From assembly GCA_036362985.1 (NCBI GenBank), contig JAYGXS010000001.1, forward strand, positions 71,824,050 through 71,888,049: a stretch of 64,000 nucleotides of DNA, in the 5' to 3' direction. The position numbers and the translations under genes are program-made. Below are positions 20,430 through 32,400 of the stretch, piece by piece. The notes beneath the pieces were generated by a model. It was given only the letters and a program-made list of their open reading frames with translations, had not been told where the DNA came from and did no database searches. Position 1 is the first letter of the stretch. Each line of letters starts with the position of its first letter. Source of the stretch: Ligula intestinalis (taxonomy: Eukaryota; Platyhelminthes; Cestoda; Diphyllobothriidea; Diphyllobothriidae).

Positions 20430-23400
20430 TTAATCGTCCGGGAGATCAATTTCCTCGGGATTACTGGCGGACTCTTTCATGCGCTTGGATAGTCTGGCGT
20501 ACTCTAGGTCATCCGCATCGAGAACATCATTTTCGTCGGCATCCAAATTATTATCGTCAGCAGACGGAGTGAACCACTTGCGTTTGCGTGTCTCACCTTC
20601 CTCGGCGTCCTCCTCATCTTCGTCCTCTTCCTCAGATTCCCTTTCACTGTCTGAGCCACCTTTGCGCATAGCCCAGTTTGCAGCGAGAGCCAACAGTTTC
20701 CTATTGGGCTGTTCGCTGTCGGCGTCTGGGAAGATGTATTCTACGTACTCTTCCCAGCCCCCTCCAGCTTCCTCGTCAAGACGACGGCTACGAACCACCC
20801 GTTGTGGTTCGAAGCCGGCCACTTCGGCACGCGTTTTGTCATCACCATATTCAGCCTGTAGAGAGTTAATATTAATCATGGGAGTATATCAAAAGTACGA
20901 GCAATATCGACGGAAGGCGCATAAACTGCAAAAAAAAACATTTAAGTTACTTCTGGATGTAACGACGTAAACACGACTACGTAGTGCTGGTTTTTTTTAA
21001 ATTGCGTTAGCATCAGTATAAGTAACTTAAATGCCCGCTTAGTATAAAGAGTTGAAGGGAGAGATAAGATATTGAGATAAATGAAAGTAATATTATCACT
21101 AGACCTCTTTAGGCTGCTCAGGTTTATGGCATCTTTAATCGGTTTGACCTTTACCTTATAATTGTAAGTTAGGTATAGCTAATATCCTTTATCTAGCCTT
21201 TCATTCAAAAATAACGAAGAGCGCCTGCTCCAGCTCTGTTGCGTAACAGAGGCGCTACTGGCTGCAACAGGACTAGGACATACAGGAAAGCGGACGAGTC
21301 AACAAAGTGCCGGAACGAACAATACAATGAATTCGAAAGTTTGATAGTAAGTGAGGCCGACAAGCCCAGAACGGAGAACTAGCATCCTGATATCACTAAA
21401 TACAGAAGCAAGTGTTAACGCTGGCCATAGTAACAAACCCGATTATCTCCTTCTAGGTATAAGTGATAACTAATGTTCCATCGGAAAATGTAATAGTTCC
21501 AGTGGGTATCAACTTGCTTCTGCCACTTGGTTTCAGACTGGGAGCTCATTACATTAACGCAAAAAAGAAATAACTACTCCTTATGGTACAAGACGTGATG
21601 AAAACGTCTGACCCACAAGTACAAGACGAAAGCCATAGTCTATGCCTCCTACCTCAAAGTCCTTCCAGGCATCGATCAGTTGAACCCTCTGTTCCTTGTC
21701 TTCGCACCTGCGCAAAGTGACGTTGGCTTCACGGTAAACAGCACGAGCACGTTCGATGGCGGCAACTGCTTCTTCTTTGTTTATCTGAGACTCCCTTGCA
21801 TCGTCTTCGCCATGCTTTTCCTCACTGGTTTCTTCGCGTTCAGGGGCGTCGTAGCTCTGAGCACAAAGCTCGAAGTTGGCCAGACTTAACCAGACCTAGA
21901 CACACAAAAATAGAGAACAGGCGTGTTCTAGATGAGATAATTCCAATCACACAAAGTTTGAACCGGTCCTAAGGCAAATGGATTTAGATACTTTGCGACA
22001 GAGAATACGATGTCGTCAAACAAAACCTTGGCAGATGATGCTCGACAAAAAAGGAGAAGGGGGCTTGTGCAGCAGCCACTTAGGGAATGTCTACACACTT
22101 CTGGCAGAAAACAACGAACAGAAGACGGATTCGAAGAGGGTTTGCGCATTAAGGTCATCCGATTGCACACCCAGTAGGGAACTCGGTTATCACGTTACTA
22201 TTAGTTAGATTGATGGAGTGTAGAGTAAATAAACACGCAAAAAATGAGATATTTGGTAGGGAGAAGAATTCAGATAAAACAGGATCTGACGTCACCAAGC
22301 CGATGTGTTGCCGGTGCGACCACAGCCTATGAAGAGGAACAGCTTCCATCAGAAGCTACAGTATTCGACGAAGATCACGCAAAATTTTGACATATACGAA
22401 AGACTGATACTGTTTCGCTAATCGGCATTTACTCAAGTTGTGATACTGATTATCGTGTAGTCTATTCTGAAGTTATTTCAGTCATGATAGGATGCGGGCT
22501 TTTTAACCAGCTTCGTCCTCACAACTAGCAAAACGTATCTATGGTAAAACTGGTTACTTAAGTAGTATGCCTTGTATCATTTATTTTGACAGCCTTTGTA
22601 AATTAAAATAAATATTATGGAAAATATGCACAAAAAAATTATTTCTTGTACTTGTTTGATACCAAATTAGGCCTTCTCTAATTTTTTTACTCAACGAAAG
22701 GATAGATGGAAGATTATCATACACGTACGCTTCGCATTACAATAAATCAAACGTGCAGATGAACTACCATGCTGCATTGGAAGTCTAGGCTTAGATGAGG
22801 CCGCCAAAGCGATAGGTAAGTCCTCCGGACCGAGGGCTTTTACTTAGTGCAGCTGCACAGCAAATCACACTGATATGCCATTTGAATGACCGAGGTCTGC
22901 TTCTTGCGGATTTAGCCCACATCGATGGTTTCCCGCTGTATCCATGATCACCTCAAATAATTCCTAACTTACCTTAAAATAAGAGTATGATGGATGCGGA
23001 AAGTCAATGCTAGGTAAGTGCCACACACAATAATCAAACTAACGAACAACTCAGAACTTCTTTCCGCGGGGAAGGGGGGAGGGCTTTGTCGATTCTTAAA
23101 GATGAAATACAGAGGCGTAGAAGCTAAGCCGGGCTACTTGAGAGGGACGATGCGCTGCCCGTCAGAATGTTAACTTCTTTGCCTCGGTAAAGCAGAGGCC
23201 AGCTGTGTTAACACTCGCACAGTGCAATATGAAGGTCATCGGAGTCTCTTCGAGGAGTTACGTTTACCAGGCCAGGTTTCGCAAAACATTAAGGTTTCGG
23301 ATCTACACAACTGTTTTCCAACGCCAAATACACAGGAAAGTAAAAAAGGCTAACCACAGCAGACGCGTCTACGAATCGCGTTCCCACCCGCCCTCCCGGC

Positions 23401-26400
23401 GGCCAAAGTCTGCTACACCCATCTCCCTACGTTGGATCAACTCTCCCCTCCGCCCAATCCGTGTTTTTGATAACGGGACAGCCCCTCCCGGCCACGCTGC
23501 TCCGACTTCTCCTCCTCGCCGCCGGAATCGAGGCCAACCCTGGACCTTTCTGGTACTGCTCGTTCTGCTGAGTCCGCCTGGACCGCCGCGACTGGTCTGT
23601 ACGTTGCGGCTCTTGCAATGATTGGTGCCATTTCCGCTGCAGTGGCCTCGCCACAGCTGCCGACTGGTCGCCCGCCTTCGCGTGTCCCAGCTGTCCCGTG
23701 CCCACACCGATCTCCATGCCTCCAGCCCGCCCGGTCCTGAACCCAAAGCCTCTGGTCTCCGACCTTGCCTCAACACCTGGTCTTAAGATCGTACAATTCA
23801 ACGCCAACGGCCTCCTTGGGAAGCTTGACCAGCTCCTGGCCTTCATGCGCTCGCACAGCATAGCTGTGGCGGCTATCCAAGAGACAAAGTTGTCTAACTC
23901 CACTAAGGTCCCTTCCTGTGCCGAGTACACGAATGTCTGTCGCGACCGCGGCCGCAACAAAGGCGGAGGTTTGGCCTTCCTGGTGGACAAATTCATTGTC
24001 CATCACCAGCTACCCCTGCTGGGAGCCGATCCCACGGAAGTACTGGCGATTTCCCTTGACATTGGCCCGCCGCCGCTAATCGTCGTGAACGTGTTCATCC
24101 CTCCAACTTCCACTTGTCCTCCCGGTTTCACCCCCTCTATCGCTCCCTACTTACCTTCAGGAGATAGTTTGGTGCTAGGTGCCTTCAACGCCCACCATGA
24201 CCTGTGGTGCTCTAACTTGGCAGCCGACCCCCGAGGAGAAGCTCTGGCTGATGAAATAGAACACGCCCCCTTTGACGTTCTCAACGAGAAGAGCCAAACG
24301 CGGCTCCCGACCAAGGGCACCTCCAGCTCGCCCGATGTTTCCCTCGCCAGTCTCAGTCTGGTAGCCTCCACCATGTGGATCACGGATATCAGCCTGGGTA
24401 GCGACCACCTCCCCATTGTGCTCGAATTGGCCACCGCCGCCGAGCGTATCAAGGCCCCAACCAGCACTTCATTAATTTCAAGAAAGCCAATTGGGCAGCG
24501 TTCACGACCGAATGCGAAGCCGAGATCGATGGCCTACCGCCTCCCACCTGTGTCCACACGGCAAAGCGAGCCCTTCGTCGACTACTCCTGGCAGCAGCAA
24601 GTCACCACATCCCTAACGGTTGCATTCCCTTTCTCCGTCCTAACTATCCGCCCGAAGCCTCCCGCCTGGAACGAGAGACGAAATACGAGCGCGTGATGCC
24701 AGTGACCCGCGCTTTGGCGAACTGAATGGCTTAATCACTAAGACTATCAACGATGGCAAACGCCAACGCTGGCACGAACTAGTTTCAGATTGTAATTTCA
24801 GCGGCAACTCAGCTGCTACTTGGAAGCTTTTACGCAATCTGACCAAACCCCGGGCTGATACATCTAACCAGTCTATTAGCTTCGGGGACGGCAAGTTCAT
24901 TTCCAACAACGGTAAGATCACCGCGAAGATGAACAAGCTGTTCTCGCCCCGCTCGGCCCCCAGTCCCAAAAGCCAGCGCTCCCTTCTTCGTCTCCTCCAT
25001 AAAGCCCCGCCCCCAGACATTTCCTTTTCGGCTGATGCCATCCTCACTGCCGTCAAGAAAATTAGAGCTTCGAAAGCCTTAGGACCAGATGGTTTGGCGC
25101 CTATACATGTGCGCCACATCGACTCGAAGGTGACTGCCTACCTTGCCACCCTCTTCAACCTTTCACTGGGAACTTCAATCATCCCCGATTGCTGGCGCCA
25201 GTCGATCATTATCCCCCTGGTCAAAGCGGGCAAGGACCCCTGCCTAGCGACCTCTTATCGTCCAATTGCCCTCCTCAGTCCATTGGCGAAGATCCTGGAA
25301 CGGCTCGTCCACCCAATTCTGACGTCTGTGGCGGAACTATCTTGCCACCAACATGGTTTCCGATCGGGTCGTGGGACTACAACGGCGCTTTTCGAGCTCA
25401 GCGACGCTATCCTCGAGGGCTTCAATCAACTGTGGCAGTCTCAATTGACCTGTCACGAGCCTTTGACTGCGTCCGCCACGATCAGCTCCTGCAGGACTTG
25501 GTCGCGCTGAACGTCCCGACTGGCCTGGTCCGATGGTTGGCAGCTTACATCCGTGGCCGTCACGAGCATGTCCTTTTCCGAGGCGCTCTCTCTAAGCCCC
25601 GTAAGCAGACCTGTAGCGTCCCTCGAGGCTCTGTGCTCAGCCCGACGCTCTTTAACATCTACATGCGAGAGCTCCACTCCCCCGGGCACCTGTGCAAGTG
25701 GTATCCTACGCGGACGATTTTAGGTTCTTTTGCCGGCACCATGACATCGATCAGGCTGCACAGCTCCTCACGGAGTTCACGCCTGTTGTCGAAAAATTCC
25801 TCGCCCAGCGCGGAATGACGATCTCGGCAGCCAAGTAGTCCGTAACTGTTTTCACACTTGATCCGAAGGAGTTTAATCGTCACCCGGTCATCACCGTCAA
25901 TGGGGCGTCCTTACCGCTCGTCCGCAAGCCCAAACTCCTTGGTGTGCGTTTTGATCCGCTTTTCACGTTCGCAGACCATGCCAGGGAGACCGAAAGCAAA
26001 GTAAGCCGCTGCACCAAGGCTCTAGCAGGCACATCCTGAGGCTGCGCGAAAGAGATTTTGTCGACTGCTTTCAAGGTGCCTGCCAAGCCGCACCTCACTT
26101 ATGCGGCATCAATTTGGTCTCCTACGATGAGCTCTTCCAGCCTCCGCCGCCTCCAGTCAGCACAGAACGCTGCCCTCTGCACGATCACGGGTTGATATAA
26201 AATGTCGCCTATAGATAATTTTCATGCGGAGGCTTCTGTTCTACCGGTCGACCATCACAACACTCTCCTTAGCCAGCAGTTCTGGTGGAGTTGTTCGCAA
26301 CTCGGCCATCCCAATCATCACCGTTGCACCGCTCCCGAGCCCTGCCGCAACGTCCAGCCATCTATTCGAGCACTCCACAAGGAAGCTGTTGCCTCGTCTC

Positions 26401-29400
26401 TCGCGGATCTACCTGTCGATAGCTCTGCCACCAAGACAGGCTTCCAGCGTCTCCACCAGAGTCGTTGTCGAGGAGAAACGAGGTTACCGTCCCCCAGCCC
26501 TTTTGGGTGGTTATCCACCTCCGATTGCGGCCTCGGAACGACATCTTCCGAGGGTCACTCGCTGTACCCTGGCGCAGCTACACAGTGGCTACTGCACGCT
26601 CCTTCGCCAGTACCAACACCGGCTCGACCCATCCATATCCGACTGCTGTCCCGACTTCGGCGTCTCGCCGCATGACTGCCGTCATCTGTTCGCCTGCAGT
26701 TTTCGGCCAGGCACCCACCTAACTCCCACGGACCTGTGGCTCAAGCCGGTCGAGGTCGCGGCTTTTCTCCGTCTCCCAACTACTCCCAGTTTGGCTTCCG
26801 GCGAGGATTCCTGATCCAACTATGGGCTACGACACACACACACACACAGTAAAAAACTTGCGAACTCTCCGAAAGAAGGTTTGCATGGCACAGACATCAG
26901 GGGACTTGGTGTTAAGCGTGTGGGCACAGTAGTACTTACCTTAACATGTTGAGTCTTCTTCATGAGTCGGCGGTAGAGACTGCGCGCTCGGTCCCATTCA
27001 CGCAATTCAATTTCATAGTCAATGTAGGCCTTCCAGAGAAGTTCGGGCATGTCGAGTAGAGGCTGTGCAACCGCCAGTTCGTAGATACCTCGTGCACGTT
27101 CAGTCTCATCCAGGAGGGCTTCCATCTCTGCATACTGAGGATAAGAAAAAAAGACGATGAAAGAAATGATAAAATTATGAATTTTTAATGCTGGACTGAT
27201 CGCGATATCAGCAGAAGTTAAAACATTGAATGAATTGAATGTAACTGTAACACTAGTTTGTCGAGATGAAAGTAGGAACACGAGTGCTGGAAGCATCTGG
27301 CAAATCTCTTTACATGCGGCATACCCCCGAGCAAAAACAGATTCCAATACGCAGGCAAAGGCACGCCTTCCTCCATACATGCAACTCTTTATTTCAGCTC
27401 AGTTTTATCAGGGAAATATAGGTAAATACCTTTGAACTCCCTCTTTGTACAAAGCTATCACGCAGAACATGTGGCGTTGCCAGTAATGGAAGTGCGGAAA
27501 GGGGGCAGACAGTAAAAAAACTCCTTAGGCATCATTCAAAAGTTTAGTTTTGAATGCCATTCGTGGGATTTTAAGGAAAAAAACTGTCGCCTGTGGGGAA
27601 GGGGCGAAGGGAACATGTAAAACGGATGTCCTGCTGCTGTTTGGATCATGTCAGGAGGAGGCCATCGCGGTTGTTCAATATCCTAATGGTCACACGGGGA
27701 CATGACTGCGGTGGTCACGGTGTCGGAGATGCGCCCATCGTATGCCCATGCGAACCAGAGGATGAAACTTGAAATCAGTTATTCTAAACAAACATATTAC
27801 TAATGAGTAGCGAGCAGTATGTTTTTTAAACTGTAATATAATTAGCTCGCTTCATTACAGATGATGTCTTTTTCTTTGTTGATCCAACTGCATCTTAAAC
27901 GTGTCCACTGATGGGGACATGACAATGTATGCGGGTAGAGCATTCCATGCCTGGATTACTCTCTTAGAGAAGAAGAATTTTCGTGTGTTCAATCTTGCCC
28001 CAGTCACACGTAGCTTGAGAGGGTGGCCGCGCAATCTAGTAGTAGTGACCAGCTCAAAGAAATCGTTGGATGCTAGGCAACAATTTTGATCTCGCAGCAT
28101 GCGAAATGCCTGTATCAGGTCACCGCGCAGCTGTCTGTAATCCAGAGGAAATAAGTCAAGATTGGTCAGTCGTGTCTCGTAAGGAAGGTACGCTTGGCCT
28201 CGCACTAACTTAGTTGCCATCGTTGTACCCTTTCAAGGGTTTTTGTCTTTGACTGTCCAAGGTTTCAAGGTGTGAATGGCAAATTCCAGTTGGGGTCGCA
28301 CAAACGCGCCGAAGACCTTGCCAAAGACAACTTTATCAAACTTAACAAAGGCGCGCTTGATAAGATACAAGCTCGACATTGCGGATTTGGCCACCTTCAG
28401 GCTGTGGAGTGATGGTTTAAGTGAGGGAGTGAACTACACCCCCAGATCCTTCTGGGCCTCTACTTCTGGTAGCGGTGTTATTTAGGTTGTAAACCCTCCG
28501 ATACTAAGTGTTAGTACTACTGAAACGCATTATGTTGCATTTGGCGACATTAAATGGCAGGAGCCACTCGTTTGACCATTGCTCGAGTCGGTGCAAATCT
28601 GCCTGCAGATTTGCTTCGTCTTCTTCGCTACGAATGACCTTCCAGAGTTTTAAATCGTCGGCGAACGTTGCGGTTTCGCAGTCTAATCCACTTATGCAAT
28701 CTTCAATATATATAAGGAAAAGGATAGGACCCAGAATAGAACCCTGGGGAACCCCACTATTAACCACCACCTCCGCCGATCGCTGATCACCAATACATAC
28801 GGTTTGAGTTCGGCCAGTCAGAAAGTTTTCGATCCATCGCAAAAAGTTGCCTGTTACCCCTATACGTCTAAGCTTGTATAGGAGACGTTGATGCGGCCTT
28901 CTTGAAATCTATGAAGACTGCGTGCACCATGTTTCCTTGATCGAGTGCTCTGGTCCATTGCTCTAGACAGAAGAGCAGATTTGTCAAGCAGGACCGTCCT
29001 CTACGGAATCCATGCTGTTTATCAGAAAGAAGTTGATGACACTTTAAGAATTGCATCAACTCTATTTTGATAATTCACTCCATGATTTTGCAACATATTG
29101 CAGTAAGGCTTATTGGCCTGTACTTGTTTGCGGACGCCCGACTCCCACTTTTGTGCATGGGTGAGATCCACGCTGTCTTCCAGTCGGATAGCATTTGGCC
29201 TGTGTTGAGGGAGGCCAGAAAGAGTAACTGCAGGGGTTCTGCCAACTCCACGGCTAGCTCTTTCAACAGCTTTGCAGGTATGCCGTCCGGTCCTGGCGAC
29301 TTCGTGTGTTGGAGCTCATGAAGTTCTTGCAGGACAGTAACTTCTGTAAGCACAACTGAGTCAATCATCGGAATCTCCTCGGTACTAAAATTGGTAACCG

Positions 29401-32400
29401 TTAGCTCGACCTCTCTCGTAAAACCGACTGAAAGAACCCGGATTGATGCTCAGCCTTGGCTTTGTTCTCGCAAATTTCGGCGCCGTCATCCGTTTTTAAC
29501 AACGGGATGGGGTCTCTATTTCGGGTAGATCGCCTAATGTAGTTGTAGAAGACCTTCGGATTTCCTACTGCACGGTTTATTAGGTCACTCTCGAAACTTT
29601 GGCGGGGTTTTAGTACAAGGCCCTTAACCCTATTTCTCAGCGCTTTGTACTTGTTGTACGACTCGGTGGTCTTCTCTCTCCGATACGTTCGAAATAGCTT
29701 TTCTTTACGGTTAACCTCCCTTTTCAGCGTGTTTATTAGCCACTGGGGCCTATTTGTGGCTTTCATTTTCGAGATGGGGCAGAAACTGGTGATTAGCCCG
29801 TGTAGTACATTCTTTAACACCGTCCAATCCTCGTGGACACACCCGGTGAATGCCTCCCTCCAGTCTACGCTGCACACTTTGGTTCTCATCTGGTTAAAGT
29901 TTCCGCGCCATATGTTGCGTCTAATGGTCGCGCTACGAGCAGGAACAGAGAAGAGTGAGTACTCCCACTTTAGTACTACGTGGTCGCTTTTGCCTAGAGA
30001 AGGTAAGCAATTTATGACGTCTACACTGTCAGGCGCTTTTGACAGAACAAGATCTAGGCAGCTTGCCTGTTGCCCTTCACGCTGCCTGGTCGGAGATAAG
30101 ACGTGTTGTGATATAAAGGCTTTTTGTACCGTGCGTAGGAGTCGGCGATCGAAACTTAATTCTGACCCTGTCGCAGAACTGAGGTTCCAATCGATATGCG
30201 GAGCATTAAAGTCGCCTATAATCATGACATTGGATCGCAAGGCAAATGCTTTAACTTTCTCAATCAGGCTATTGTTTGACTCTGGATCGTTCGACGGTGG
30301 TCGATAAACCGCCAAGATGTCAAGGGCTTGAGACCCCGGCGTTCTGACGGTGAGCCAAAGGGCCTCTATATCGGACACGAGCTGGTCAGTTTTGTTTGAC
30401 ATGTGCAGGCCATGTCTAACATAGGTGAGCACACCCCCACCCTGACGCCCGGCTCTGTCTTTTCGGAACAACTGAAAACCGAGGAGAGCAACTTTCCGAT
30501 CGTCTATCGTTATGGATAACCATGTTTCTGCTATACAGACCACATCTGGTTCCACTTGGTACATAGTAATCTTAAGCTCGTCTAATTTAGACAGCAGGCT
30601 TTGTGCATTGGTGTACATGCACTTTAGTTTCCTTTTTCGGCTTGTTCGGGTAGTTTTTACGTTCGAGCTCAACCCTCCCCCTACTGGGTCAATTGCGTGG
30701 TCATCCGGAACGGGCCTGTCCAAGGTGAGAACAATGGACGTTGTATCACTTGGTTGTTGTAAATAACAAAGTTTTTTCTCCTTTGCTGTGTCGCTCCTTC
30801 ATTTCTAAAACTAGTTGACGACGTTTGTCTCGTTCTGCAACTGAAAAATCCTGCAGAAAAAAACTCCCGGGTGAGAGTTTTTTATTCTACAACGCTTGGA
30901 CAGGATGAGCTTTGCTCCTTGGCTGCTGGCCATGACCACCTTCAGAGGTCTGACGCATCGATCCAGTTGGGCCCTCTGACCGTTTTCCAAGGCGGAATGC
31001 CTTAACGTACTCGATTGTTAGGTTGGGTCCCAGCATTTGTTCATAAGTGCACCGAAGAGCTGGATTTCTGCGGAATGCCGGTCCATGGGAGTGGTTGCGG
31101 TTGATTCTGCCAACCCCTGCATTATGACGTTGGATTCTCTCTTAGCGACATTTTTTACGCCTACGACATTGTCGCTTACTTTCTGACTAACAGCTCTTAT
31201 GCTGCTATTTTGACGGTTATGTTTGAGACCGGAGTCTATTGGTGCAGTACCAGCCTCGTTTTCTACTGCGGGCCTCGGGCTGGCCGATGTTTTTGCTTCC
31301 CGGCCATGGACTTCGGTGCGATTTCCATGCAGTTTTGCGGGGCCGGGCGCTGAAACTTAGAGGGCCTTAACACTCGTATCTTTTTTTGTCAACAGCGAGC
31401 TTGTTCAAATCTGCCTCAACTGTGGCAACTTTGTCAGTTTTGGGGGCCTTCACTCCGAGTTTTAGCACGCTCTTGCCTGTTTTTGTGTGCACCTTTACTT
31501 GAAGTATTGAGCACCTGTATCTACCTTGCTGGCAGGAAGGTTTTTCAAATTTACCTCAACTGCGTCTGCTTGGTCAGCTGTTTGGGCCTTCACTTCAAGT
31601 GTTGGCACATTCGTGTCTTCTGTTGACGAAGCCTTAACTGTAGATGCTGGCACACTTTTATCGTTTTTGTTTTTGTCAACTGTAGGGTTTTTCAAATTTT
31701 CCTCATCTGCGGCAATTTGGCCAACGTTGGAGGCCATCACCCTAAGTGTTGACTCCCTTGTATCTACTTTGCTGACAGAGAGGGTTTTAAAATTTACCTC
31801 GACTGCGTCTGCTTGGTTAGCTGTTTGGGCCGTTACTTCAAGTGTTGGCACACCCGTGGCTTTTGTTGTGGAAGTCTTCACTTTAAGTGCAAGCACACTC
31901 TTATCGTTTTTATCGACTGTGAAGTTATTCAAATTTTCCGCAGCTGCGGCAATTTGGCCAACGTTGGAGGCCCTCACTCTAAGTGTTGACGCCCTTGTGT
32001 CTACTTTGCCGGCTGGAAGGTTTTTAACATTCGCCGCATTTGCGTCCAGTTCTTTCGTCCTACCAGAATACAGTTGTTTCGGCGCAGATATTGGGCCCTG
32101 GGCAACTTCTTGTTCCCCTCGAATCTTTATTCATGCGGTTTTATTGATTTTAGCCCTGGATAAGGGTGAGATCGATTCTGCGGGTGGACGTTACATCCGC
32201 CTTTTGGCAACTTTAAAGGTCCTGGGGCGCAAGCTTGCCTGACACTGTACACTCTGGCACGTTTGTGTATGCTTGTCCTCCGATTTGGACGTGTCTGGAC
32301 CTATAAGTTGTTGGCTGCTAGTAAGCGCCCTTAATGTTGATAAGAGCTGTGGATTGCAACTTGTTTCGTCAATTGGCTTTAAGTTGTCGAGTTTAAGCAG

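Larger units (their letters stand above)
23350..26850 (+). mobile_element. Jockey/I-group non-LTR retrotransposon, decayed
   Basis: A 5'-to-3' element in antisense to the host gene, inside CRNKL1 intron 9. In order: a Leu-rich segment ending in GIEANPGP, a Cys/His finger, an AP-type endonuclease, a reverse transcriptase and a C-terminal Cys/His segment ([17 protein letters not shown]). It ends in a short CA repeat at about 26830-26848. Coding is broken by a stop at 23569-23571 and several frameshifts, for example near 25430 and after 25818. The clade is judged from domain order only. Confidence 0.8.

Noticed and set aside
20479..20970. 163-codon Ser-rich plus ORF
   Set aside because: Antisense of the acidic last exon of CRNKL1.
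23369..23996. Minus-strand ORFs of 135 and 189 codons
   Set aside because: Antisense shadows in the GC-rich LINE; the plus strand carries the recognisable domains.
29645..30307. 220-codon plus ORF
   Set aside because: Antisense to the intact LINE endonuclease frame and without any domain.
31526..32242. 238-codon plus ORF with repeated Ser/Val-rich units
   Set aside because: The repeats are the antisense image of the LINE ORF1 repeats. The minus frame links to ORF1 sequence and the LINE order, so the plus ORF is a shadow.
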